From contig NZ_JHXH01000006.1 of the NCBI RefSeq assembly GCF_000621805.1, forward strand, positions 90,119-154,118: a DNA stretch of 64,000 nt, written 5' to 3'. Below, piece by piece: positions 8,468-15,867 of the stretch (positions are counted from its first letter, which is position 1; each line of letters begins with the position of its first letter). This DNA comes from Ruminococcus sp. FC2018. Lineage in GTDB: Bacteria; Bacillota; Clostridia; Oscillospirales; Ruminococcaceae. Under the pieces are notes generated by a model. It had not been told where the DNA came from, searched no databases, and saw only the letters and a list, made by a program, of their open reading frames with translations. Position numbers and translations under genes: made by a program.

Positions 8468-9514
8468 TTATTCTGTTATAACCACTCCGTAGTCGCCTTC
8501 GATAAGCTCACCGAGAATGTAAGCTTCCTCTCCTGCGGCTTTGAGCACCTCAACAGCCTTGTCGGCATCTGCCTTGTCGACAACAACGGTCATACCAACG
8601 CCCATGTTGAATGTGTTGAACATATCTCTCTCGGGGATATTGCCCGTCTTTGCGATAAGGTCGAAGATCGGCAGGACCTGAACGTTCTTTCTTGAGATCT
8701 TTGCAGAAAGTCCCTTTGGAAGGGATCTTGGAATGTTCTCATAGAATCCGCCGCCTGTGATGTGGGAAATGCTCTTGACATTTACACTGTCTATCAGGCT
8801 CATGATCGCCTTTACGTATATCCTTGTAGGTGTCAGAAGCACCTCGCCAAGGGTCTTTCCCCCAAGCTCGTCATATGTCTTTGCAAGGCTTTGTTCGTTT
8901 ACGTCAAAAACCTTTCTTACAAGGCTGAAGCCGTTTGAGTGAACACCGCTTGACTTGATAGCGATCATAACGTCGCCTGCTTTCTGTGTGTCGGGCTTGA
9001 TGATCTTGTCCTTGTCAACAACGCCCACAGAGAAGCCTGCAAGGTCGTAATCCTCATCCGGCATAAGTCCCGGATGCTCAGCGGTCTCGCCGCCGATAAG
9101 TGCACAGCCTGCCTGAACGCAGCCTTCCGCAACACCTGAAACTATCTTTGCGATCTTTTCGGGGTAATTCTTTCCGCAGGCTATGTAGTCAAGGAAAAAC
9201 TGTGGCTTTGCACCGCAGCAGATTATGTCGTTTACGCACATAGCAACGCAGTCGATACCCACGGTGTCATGCTTGTCCAGCAGAAAAGCGATCTTTATCT
9301 TTGTGCCTACGCCGTCGGTGCCCGAAACAAGCACAGGCTTTTTGATGTCCGTGATGTCAAGCTCGAACAAGCCGCCAAAACCGCCGATCCCGTCAACAAC
9401 GCCCTTGGTAACTGTGCGTGCCACATACTGTTTCATAAGTTCCACAGCCTTGTATCCTGCGGTAACGTCAACTCCTGCATCCTTGTAGCTGTTTGAATAG
9501 CTGTTATTGTTCAT
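8468..9514 (-). CDS. purM: phosphoribosylformylglycinamidine cyclo-ligase (AIR synthetase)
   Basis: Closes FGAM to AIR using ATP. The 348 residues cover the whole AIRS fold: [12 protein letters not shown] near the N-terminus, the ATP-binding [11 protein letters not shown] (about 65) and [10 protein letters not shown] motifs, and GGETAEHPG (about 145). The start ATG follows AAAGGAT. It sits between purF and purN. Note that no purL, purQ or purS is in this operon, so FGAM synthase must be encoded elsewhere. Confidence 0.97.
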   Translation of the reverse strand: MNNNSYSNSYKDAGVDVTAGYKAVELMKQYVARTVTKGVVDGIGGFGGLFELDITDIKKPVLVSGTDGVGTKIKIAFLLDKHDTVGIDCVAMCVNDIICCGAKPQFFLDYIACGKNYPEKIAKIVSGVAEGCVQAGCALIGGETAEHPGLMPDEDYDLAGFSVGVVDKDKIIKPDTQKAGDVMIAIKSSGVHSNGFSLVRKVFDVNEQSLAKTYDELGGKTLGEVLLTPTRIYVKAIMSLIDSVNVKSISHITGGGFYENIPRSLPKGLSAKISRKNVQVLPIFDLIAKTGNIPERDMFNTFNMGVGMTVVVDKADADKAVEVLKAAGEEAYILGELIEGDYGVVITE

Positions 9515-9550
9515 ATAACTTATCCTTTCGTTGTATGTGATATGCGGTTA

Positions 9551-10984
9551 TTATTCGCCGCAATGTTCTTTTCCGTTCCAACAGTAGGTGCACAGCTTGC
9601 AGCCTTCAAGCTCCACTGCCTTGAAAGTGCCTTCGAGTGACTGGAATTCAAGGGATGTGAGTTCAAGCCTGCGGCATATCTCATCTCTGAGGAGCCTGCC
9701 TCTTTCCGTGTTGGAATCGCTGTACTCGCTGATATATTTGACCCCTTCAACGCCCTCGTGCTCGTCGATTATCTGTCTTGCGATAAGCTCAAGTTCCGAA
9801 TTGCTGCGTGAGAAGTTCAGGTATTTGCAGCCGTACATTATCGGCGGACAGGCAGAGCGCATATGAACTTCCTTTGCGCCGTTTTCATAAAGGAACTCAA
9901 CGGTTTCTCTCATCTGTGTGCCTCTTACGATGCTGTCGTCCACAAACAGCAGCTTTTTGCCTTTGATAAGGTCGTGAACGGGTATCAGCTTCATCTTTGC
10001 GACCTTGTTTCTCATTGACTGGTTGGTGGGCATAAAGCTTCTCGGCCAGGTCGGAGTGTACTTGATGAACGGTCTTGCAAACGGTATGCCGCTTCGGTTT
10101 GCATAGCCTATCGCATGCGGAGTACCTGAGTCGGGAACGCCGCATACGTAGTCAACATCCGGCAGCCTGCCGTTTTTGATGTCGTTTTCCGCCATTATCA
10201 TACCGTTTCTTATTCTCATGACCTCAACGTTCCTACCCTCGTATGTGGCATTGGGGTAACCGTAATAAGTCCATAAAAATGTACAGATACTCATTTTGTC
10301 CGTACCCTCGGCAAGTATCTCATAGCCGTCCTTGTTCAGCTTGAGTATCTCACCTGCTTTCATCTCGTGGCAGGTCGTATAGCCCAGTTTCATGAAAGCG
10401 AAGTCCTCAAACGAGAAACAGAAACCGTCAGATCTTTTTCCTATGATTATCGGAAGCTTGCCTGCCTTGTCTCTTGCGCAGATAACGGAATCCTTGAGCA
10501 TGATGACCAGCGACATAGTTCCCTGTATCTTGCTCTGTGCATATCTGATGCCGTCAACAAAATTGTCTTTCTGTGCGATCAGCGCACCGATAAGATCTGC
10601 TGAGTTTATCGAACCGCTGCTCATAGCTTCAAAATTCGCACAGCCGTTGTGAAGAAGCTCGCCTGCGATAGCATCAGCATTATGTATGACTCCTATCGAG
10701 CATATAGCATAAAGTCCCAGCTTTGAGCGCACCATGATAGGCTGAGGGTCGGTATCGCTGATACAGCCGACACAGACCTTTCCCCGCATAGTTTCAACAT
10801 CTTTTTCAAATTTAGTACGAAACGGAGAATTTTCAATGCTGTGGATATTCCTCTGGAAGCCAAGCTCAGCGGAATAAGAGGTCATACCGCCTCGTCTTGT
10901 ACCCAGATGAGTATGATAATCCGTTCCGAAAAATACGTCCTGGATGCAGTCATTAGCTGAAACTGCGCCGAAAAAACCACCCAT
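9551..10984 (-). CDS. purF: amidophosphoribosyltransferase-like protein lacking the N-terminal Cys
   Basis: A PurF-family protein of 477 residues. The C-terminal PRTase half has the PRPP loop VDDSIVRGTQ (about 343-355). The [4Fe-4S] ligands of clostridial/Bacillus PurF appear conserved, with Cys in ACPPIMYGC and the C-terminal CKLCTYCWNGKEHC cluster. The N-terminal Ntn-glutaminase half is recognisable (MGGFFG and HLGTRRGGM aligning to CGxxG and HRGQEGAGI). However, the nucleophile position that should be Cys after Met removal is Gly2, so glutamine hydrolysis by the usual mechanism looks impossible. The ATG follows AGGTGAT. It may use free ammonia or play a regulatory role, with a second PurF elsewhere. 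Confidence 0.9.
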   Translation of the reverse strand: MGGFFGAVSANDCIQDVFFGTDYHTHLGTRRGGMTSYSAELGFQRNIHSIENSPFRTKFEKDVETMRGKVCVGCISDTDPQPIMVRSKLGLYAICSIGVIHNADAIAGELLHNGCANFEAMSSGSINSADLIGALIAQKDNFVDGIRYAQSKIQGTMSLVIMLKDSVICARDKAGKLPIIIGKRSDGFCFSFEDFAFMKLGYTTCHEMKAGEILKLNKDGYEILAEGTDKMSICTFLWTYYGYPNATYEGRNVEVMRIRNGMIMAENDIKNGRLPDVDYVCGVPDSGTPHAIGYANRSGIPFARPFIKYTPTWPRSFMPTNQSMRNKVAKMKLIPVHDLIKGKKLLFVDDSIVRGTQMRETVEFLYENGAKEVHMRSACPPIMYGCKYLNFSRSNSELELIARQIIDEHEGVEGVKYISEYSDSNTERGRLLRDEICRRLELTSLEFQSLEGTFKAVELEGCKLCTYCWNGKEHCGE

Positions 10985-11035
10985 AAGTAAATCACCTGAA
11001 CCCTTTTTGATATGAATTTGCCCGAGATAACATCA

Positions 11036-11533
11036 TCAGATGTTCTTTAGTGTATCCTGAAGAGCAGCGTCCTTAGCTATTACGCCGTCGATCATTTTCT
11101 GTTTTTCTTTTGCAAGCCTGGTTGCAAGCACCTCGTCCGACAGAGCAAGTATCTGTATCGCAAGGATAGCGGCATTTTTAGCCCCGTCGATAGCCACCGT
11201 AGCAACAGGTATTCCCGAAGGCATCATAACCGTTGCAAGAAGTGCGTCCATTCCGTCAAGTGCCGCCGACTTGCAGGGGATACCGATAACAGGCAGTGTG
11301 GTGTGACCTGCAATAACTCCCGCAAGGTGAGCAGCCATTCCCGCTGCACAGATAATCACGCCGAACCCGTTTTCCCTGGCTTTTGCAGCAAATTCGCTTG
11401 CCAGAGCAGGGGACCTGTGTGCGCTCATAACGTGAGCTTCGTATTCAACGCCGTATGCTTTAAGCTCGTCGATAGCCTTTTTTACCACCGGCAGATCGCT
11501 GTCCGAGCCCATGATAACTGCAACTTTTTTCAA
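11036..11533 (-). CDS. purE: N5-carboxyaminoimidazole ribonucleotide mutase
   Basis: Class I PurE of 165 residues, moving the carboxyl group from N5-CAIR to CAIR. The N-terminal [13 protein letters not shown] motif carries the catalytic Ser/Asp, SAHRSP (about 40) holds the catalytic His, and [11 protein letters not shown] is the signature loop. No purK is nearby. The start is TTG 11533 with GGAGG 9 nt upstream. It is the first gene of the operon and lies 60 nt below a strong terminator hairpin in its leader. Confidence 0.96.
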   Translation of the reverse strand: MKKVAVIMGSDSDLPVVKKAIDELKAYGVEYEAHVMSAHRSPALASEFAAKARENGFGVIICAAGMAAHLAGVIAGHTTLPVIGIPCKSAALDGMDALLATVMMPSGIPVATVAIDGAKNAAILAIQILALSDEVLATRLAKEKQKMIDGVIAKDAALQDTLKNI

Positions 11534-11592
11534 TTATATCAACCTCCTAATCTTTATTGTGTCGTCTGCGCAGCGTTGTGAGTGCTGAAAAC

Positions 11593-11621
11593 AAAAAACT
11601 GCAACAAACCGTTGCAGTTTT
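11593..11621 (-). terminator. intrinsic terminator in the purE leader
   Basis: On the minus strand the 11-bp arms AAAACTGCAAC / GTTGCAGTTTT enclose a 5-nt loop and run into TTTTTTG. It either ends an independent small RNA or acts as an attenuator in front of purE. Confidence 0.75.
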
Positions 11622-11836
11622 CAAGCAGGTATACAGTACCTGCGTACAGACGTACTGTGTGTGGGCAAGGTGTGTGCATAAGCGGATTTGTGCGCAAACA
11701 AGCGGCGGTAAATGCCGAAGCAAGATCCGCTAAAAGCGTATGGAGTTGACAAACAGCCCTGTACCATAACGGCGCCCTCCAAGCACACATGTTCTGCCAA
11801 AGAGGCATATGCCCCGCACAACACAATTTTTAACAT
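11622..11836 (-). ncRNA. ssrS: structured leader RNA upstream of purE, possible 6S RNA
   Basis: From a consensus promoter to the terminator lies about 215 nt with no convincing gene but much pairing on the minus strand. A 7-bp stem AGCGGAT / ATCCGCT sits at 11687-11734. GTGTGC pairs with GCACAC outside it, and GTGTTGTG near the 5' end can pair with CACACACA near the 3' end, giving a long rod with a central bulge. A second hairpin GCAGGTA / TACCTGC precedes the terminator, and its arm also competes with CAGTAC / GTACTG. Size, rod shape, own promoter and terminator, and position before purE fit a clostridial 6S RNA. I could not match 6S consensus bases, so a riboswitch or attenuator remains possible. 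Confidence 0.5.
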
Positions 11837-11840
11837 AATA

Positions 11841-11869
11841 ATTGTACTATATTTGCCGGTAAATTTCAA
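11841..11869 (-). promoter_or_regulatory. promoter of the leader RNA and purine operon
   Basis: On the minus strand TTGAAA (11864-11869), 17-nt spacer, TACAAT (11841-11846). It predicts a transcript start near 11834-11836, about 300 nt before purE. Confidence 0.7.
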
Positions 11870-11903
11870 CACCCGTACATATAAAATTTAAGCAAACATC
11901 TTT

Positions 11904-11934
11904 AAAAATAATTGTGAATTATCACAATGGTGAT
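11904..11934. repeat. AT-rich palindrome upstream of the purine promoter
   Basis: ATTGTGA-ATTA-TCACAAT (11911-11928) is a perfect interrupted palindrome that overlaps a second, ATCAC-AATG-GTGAT (11921-11934). Read on the minus strand it is followed by TATTTTT, so it may be a weak terminator for the small gene at 11952. Alternatively it is an operator 40 bp above the purine promoter. Confidence 0.45.
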
Positions 11935-11951
11935 TTAAAATGGAAAAAACT

Positions 11952-12188
11952 TTACAAAAAGCTGCTTGTGCCAAGACCGTTGTTGAGGCTGTGATCGGCA
12001 GTCATATTGTCCACAAGCTGCTGCATTTCCTCAGGTGAAGCGGCGACCGAGCTGTCCTTGATGAGCTTTTGCTTCTGTGCCGTGGTAAGCTTTGCAAAGG
12101 TGTCAAACGCAAGAGCGTTCTGTGCCATTGCCATAGACAGCCCCAAAGGTATGTCCTGAGGCGAGTACACAGGGTTTATCTTTTTCAT
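11952..12188 (-). CDS. small unknown protein
   Basis: 78 residues, soluble, with predicted helices around LSMAMAQNALAFDTFAKL and AQKQKLI, and PEEMQQLVDNM near the C-terminus. There is a strong AAAGGAG site 7 nt before the ATG at 12188. It is divergent from rsmA across a 160-bp gap and upstream of the purine operon. The N-terminal INPVYSPQDIPLGLSMAMAQN is a compact conserved-looking block, but I do not recognise a family. Confidence 0.75.
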   Translation of the reverse strand: MKKINPVYSPQDIPLGLSMAMAQNALAFDTFAKLTTAQKQKLIKDSSVAASPEEMQQLVDNMTADHSLNNGLGTSSFL

Positions 12189-12290
12189 GTTTGTTCTCCT
12201 TTCTGTTTTATTTCCACGGAAATATCCGCAGTGGGATTATTGTTCCACCGAAAATAAAGATTATTTGTGCAGATCCTGAAAAAAGATGTG

Positions 12291-12320
12291 TTGACACAAT
12301 GCGGTGTAAAATGTTATAAT
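12291..12320 (+). promoter_or_regulatory. promoter of rsmA
   Basis: Perfect boxes TTGACA (12291-12296) and TATAAT (12315-12320) with an 18-nt spacer, 29 bp before the chosen rsmA start. Confidence 0.75.
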
Positions 12321-12348
12321 CAAATATCAGATTTTGGAGGTTGACAAA

Positions 12349-13209
12349 TTGGATAATTTGTGGAATATCGGTACCGTGAAAGCAGTCATGGAGCGACATG
12401 GTTTTACATTTTCAAAGGCTCTGGGACAGAATTTTCTGGTCAATCCCTCGGTCTGCCCGAAAATAGCACAGCTGGGCAACGCAAGAAAGGGCTTCGGTGT
12501 ACTTGAGATAGGAACAGGTATAGGTGTGCTCACAAATGAGCTTGCCAAGGGTGCAGACAAGGTGGTGGCTGTTGAGATAGACTCCAGGCTGATACCCGTG
12601 CTTGAGGAAACGCTTGCGGAATATGATAACGTTAAGATAATCAATGAAGATATAATGAAGCTGGATCTTGCCAAACTTATAAATGACGAGTTTGCGGGAC
12701 TTGAAGTTGCAGTGTGCGCAAACCTCCCTTACTATATTACCTCTCCCGTGATAATGGCTTTGCTTGAGCAGCGCCTTCCAATAAAGACCATAACCGTTAT
12801 GGTGCAAAAAGAGGCGGGCGCAAGGCTGTGCGCCAAAATGGGTACAAGGGAAATGGGTGCCGTTACCGTGGCGATAAACTATTTTGCCACAGCAAAGGTG
12901 CTATTCAATGTTTCAAGAGGGAGCTTTATGCCACAGCCCAACGTTGACAGCTGCGTGGTGCAGTTTGAGCTAAGGGACAGTACCCCCGAAGGGGTGAGCG
13001 ACGAGAAGTTCTTTTTCAAAGTGGTAAGGGGGGCGTTCTCCCAGCGCAGAAAAACCCTTTGCAACTCTGTCTCATCGGCTCTGGGAGCGGATAAGGCATC
13101 GGTCATAAAAGCCATAGAGCTTGCCGGGCTTGATGCAAACGTCCGTCCGGAGAAGCTTTCCATGCAGCAGATGATTGATTTCAGCGAAAACCTGAGAAAG
13201 TTGATATGA
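12349..13209 (+). CDS. rsmA: 16S rRNA dimethyladenosine transferase
   Basis: RsmA/KsgA dimethylates two adjacent adenosines near the 3' end of 16S rRNA. It shows KALGQNFLVNP at the N-terminus, the SAM loop LEIGTGIGVLT (about 48-58), VAVEIDS and the catalytic NLPYYITSP (about 125-133). The length of 286 fits the family. The start is taken as TTG 12349 because GGAGG lies 8 nt upstream; a TTG at 12334 precedes that site. A terminator follows directly, so it appears monocistronic. Confidence 0.96.
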   Translation: MDNLWNIGTVKAVMERHGFTFSKALGQNFLVNPSVCPKIAQLGNARKGFGVLEIGTGIGVLTNELAKGADKVVAVEIDSRLIPVLEETLAEYDNVKIINEDIMKLDLAKLINDEFAGLEVAVCANLPYYITSPVIMALLEQRLPIKTITVMVQKEAGARLCAKMGTREMGAVTVAINYFATAKVLFNVSRGSFMPQPNVDSCVVQFELRDSTPEGVSDEKFFFKVVRGAFSQRRKTLCNSVSSALGADKASVIKAIELAGLDANVRPEKLSMQQMIDFSENLRKLI

Positions 13210-13219
13210 TATTTTAATG

Positions 13220-13248
13220 CCGTCACATTTGTGGCGGTTTTGCTTTTT
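13220..13248 (+). terminator. rsmA terminator
   Basis: CCGTCAC-ATTT-GTGGCGG stem with one G-T pair, then TTTTGCTTTTT. Confidence 0.75.
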
Positions 13249-13344
13249 AAAACGACATTTTTCACTCTATATCACCTATATAATAATACTGTTGTAAAAA
13301 AACGGATGTTCAATATCTCGGACAACGAAAGGTGATGTGTGAAA

Positions 13345-15648
13345 ATGGAAAAAGTGATGATGTTTGTAAAGGAAAAGGTGGCGCCTTCGCGGCGGCAGCT
13401 GGTAAACGGGCTTATCGCCGCACTAGCAGGCTTTGTCTGCGGTCTGGGCAAGGTGCTGGGTCTGCCGGGTGAGATAAATGTGGCGGCTGCGGTGCTTTCG
13501 GGAGATTACATACTTGCCTCTGCAGCAGGCTCTGTTGCTGCGTATGCCCTTATGGGAAGCGTTGCCTCAGGCATGGTGCAGCTGTGCGCTATCCTTATGA
13601 TAGCAGGCATACGTTTTATCATGCCTGCGGACAAGCTCTCGTTTTTCGGCAAGCATAACGAGGCTGCCTTCACCTCACTTATGACCGGTGCCGTGCTGAT
13701 ACTTTTTGGCTGCGTCGTATCCCTTTCCATGCCTACGGATGCGTTTACTGTGTCTTTGCGTATGATAAATGCGCTGCTTTGCGGCTGTACGGTCTACTGT
13801 GCAATGACGGTGATAAAGAATTACCGCTTTGCGGAAAGCTTTGATCTGCACGGTCTCAACGGTATGTATATAGGTATACTCTATGTTATTGCCATTTCGG
13901 TAATTTCATCTCTTAATACAGGGGTCATCGACCCGGGCAGGGCACTGGGCTGCTTCTGTGTCCTGCTGGGAGTAAGACGTTATCGCCAGACGGGCGGCGC
14001 AGTTATGGGTGCTCTCACCACCTGCGGAGTGCTGCTTTGTTCCCCCGCACTGGCAAGGAACACACTGCTGCTTGCCACATCAGGGCTTATCTGCGGAGTG
14101 TTCTGGAGCTTCGGGGCGGTGGTAACGGTAGGCGTGTTTATCTTTATATCTCTTGTAAGCCTTGCGGCAATGGGTATAAATCCGGACACGATGCCAATGT
14201 TTGCAGATATTCTCCTGGGCAGCCTTGTATTCCTTGCCCTTCCGCTGCCTGTTTTCAACAAGATAAGAGAACGATTCAGCATCCTCAGGATAAGCGGCTT
14301 TAAAAGCCCCGTGGAGCACGTCAGCCAGACAACGCTTTCAAGGCTGTCCTTTGCCTCCCGGACAATAGGCGAGATAAGGGAGCAGCTTTCACAGATAAGC
14401 ACCGCAATGGAGCGCAGAGAGCTTGATACGGACGTTTCCGACGAAGCTATCAGGACGATATGCGCCGACTGCACTTTCAGTAATTCCTGCTTTGCACACC
14501 TTCGCCAGCTCAAATGGTCCATGGGAAAGCTGGAAAGAGTGTGTATGAAGTACAACTGCATAAGTCCTGCGGACGTTGAAAAGCACCTTACCGAATGCCA
14601 GCGTCCCGAGTACATGAGCAGACGCTTCAACAAGACCTACCGCACTATGGTCGCTCAGCGTGCAGGGAATATGAGGATAAGCGAGATGAGGGGATTTTTG
14701 GGGGAGCAGTTGTCGTCTATGGAGGATGTGCTCAACGACCTTTCCGTAAGAGTGGGCAGTGTGCGGCAGATAGACGCTGCGCTCTCGGCACAGGTTAGAC
14801 GGGTGTTTGACGATCTTGGCTATCCCAACGCAAGAGCCTGCGTGTTTGTTGACGAAAACCTGAGCAGGCGTGTGGAGGTGTATCTGACTGCTCAGTTCTG
14901 CGGAGATATGTCAAAGCTGACAATAGCCGTTTCCGCTGCCGCCGATTGCGACCTTGACCTTCCGGTCATAACCCGCAGCAAGGAGCTTACAAGAATGTGC
15001 TTTACCCCTGCGCCTGTATTTGCTGCCGAGATAGGCTCGTTCTGTGCCTCCAGAGGGGACGGCTGCTCGGGGGACAGCTATGATGTCTTTAACGTTAGCG
15101 CAACGGAAAAATATGTGCTGCTGTCCGACGGAATGGGTACAGGAAAAAGAGCAAGGCTGGATTCTGTGTTCACCATAAGCCTTGTTTCCAGGCTTATCCG
15201 CTGCGGAATATCCATGACCACCGCACATAAAATGGTCAATTCAATGCTTCGTGTCAAAGGCTGGGAGGAGTCCTTCGCTACCCTTGACCTGCTCAGACTT
15301 GACCTTTGCGGTGCAAGCGCAAGGATACTCAAATCAGGTGCTGCCCCCAGCTATCTGTGCCGTGACGGCGGGGTAAGGATACTGTCCTCCGATGCCTTTC
15401 CCGCAGGGATATTGCCTTGCTGTCAACCGGATATCGTTGACCTGAAGCTTTTTGACGGGGATATTATCATGCTTGCCAGCGACGGAGTGGATAAGGCTGC
15501 TGCCAAAAAGCTGTGCGAGCTTTCCGTGACAGGCATCGGTGTAGATGAGATGTGTCGTGTGCTGGGACACTGCTGCATCGACCTTTGCGATGGGGAGCTC
15601 AAAGACGACGCAACTATAATCCTGGTCAGAGTCAGCCGATGCGCTTAG
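13345..15648 (+). CDS. spoIIE: stage II sporulation protein E, PP2C-type phosphatase
   Basis: SpoIIE dephosphorylates SpoIIAA at the forespore septum and so releases sigma-F. The plan matches: an N-terminal block of about ten membrane segments (to residue ~300), a linker with a Cys-rich patch (ICADCTFSNSC), then a PP2C domain with LLSDGMGTGKRA (about 592) and MLASDGVDKA. Total length is 767. ATG 13345 fits the AGGTGAT site best (8 nt); a GTG lies 6 nt earlier. It is a marker of spore-forming Firmicutes. No terminator is evident before glgB, 220 bp on. Confidence 0.95.
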   Translation: MEKVMMFVKEKVAPSRRQLVNGLIAALAGFVCGLGKVLGLPGEINVAAAVLSGDYILASAAGSVAAYALMGSVASGMVQLCAILMIAGIRFIMPADKLSFFGKHNEAAFTSLMTGAVLILFGCVVSLSMPTDAFTVSLRMINALLCGCTVYCAMTVIKNYRFAESFDLHGLNGMYIGILYVIAISVISSLNTGVIDPGRALGCFCVLLGVRRYRQTGGAVMGALTTCGVLLCSPALARNTLLLATSGLICGVFWSFGAVVTVGVFIFISLVSLAAMGINPDTMPMFADILLGSLVFLALPLPVFNKIRERFSILRISGFKSPVEHVSQTTLSRLSFASRTIGEIREQLSQISTAMERRELDTDVSDEAIRTICADCTFSNSCFAHLRQLKWSMGKLERVCMKYNCISPADVEKHLTECQRPEYMSRRFNKTYRTMVAQRAGNMRISEMRGFLGEQLSSMEDVLNDLSVRVGSVRQIDAALSAQVRRVFDDLGYPNARACVFVDENLSRRVEVYLTAQFCGDMSKLTIAVSAAADCDLDLPVITRSKELTRMCFTPAPVFAAEIGSFCASRGDGCSGDSYDVFNVSATEKYVLLSDGMGTGKRARLDSVFTISLVSRLIRCGISMTTAHKMVNSMLRVKGWEESFATLDLLRLDLCGASARILKSGAAPSYLCRDGGVRILSSDAFPAGILPCCQPDIVDLKLFDGDIIMLASDGVDKAAAKKLCELSVTGIGVDEMCRVLGHCCIDLCDGELKDDATIILVRVSRCA

Positions 15649-15765
15649 AGGGATAAAATATGTCTTTTGATCCGGGCATTTAAAATTATTTATAATATTT
15701 TTGTGAACTTTGTACAAATACAGTAGTGCGAATATGTGCTAAACTGAAATTATTAACTAAAATAC

Positions 15766-15794
15766 TTGCATTATTCTTAAAAAAGGTTTAAAAT
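15766..15794 (+). promoter_or_regulatory. promoter of the glycogen operon
   Basis: TTGCAT (15766-15771), 17-nt spacer, TAAAAT (15789-15794), about 75 bp before glgB. Confidence 0.55.
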
Positions 15795-15867
15795 ATACAT
15801 TGAGGAATTATGTACTTGCGAGAGTACGTTTGATATCCTCGAAAAATGAATCGGCAGGAGGTCAGAA

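Noticed and set aside
11593..11836. purine or PRPP riboswitch in the purE leader
   Set aside because: I looked for the conserved purine aptamer junction and ykkC-type words and did not see them. Only a covariance-model search could overturn this.
11621..11872. 83-codon open frame inside the purE leader
   Set aside because: Starts above the predicted transcript start, lacks a ribosome site and overlaps strong RNA stems, so an RNA explanation fits better.
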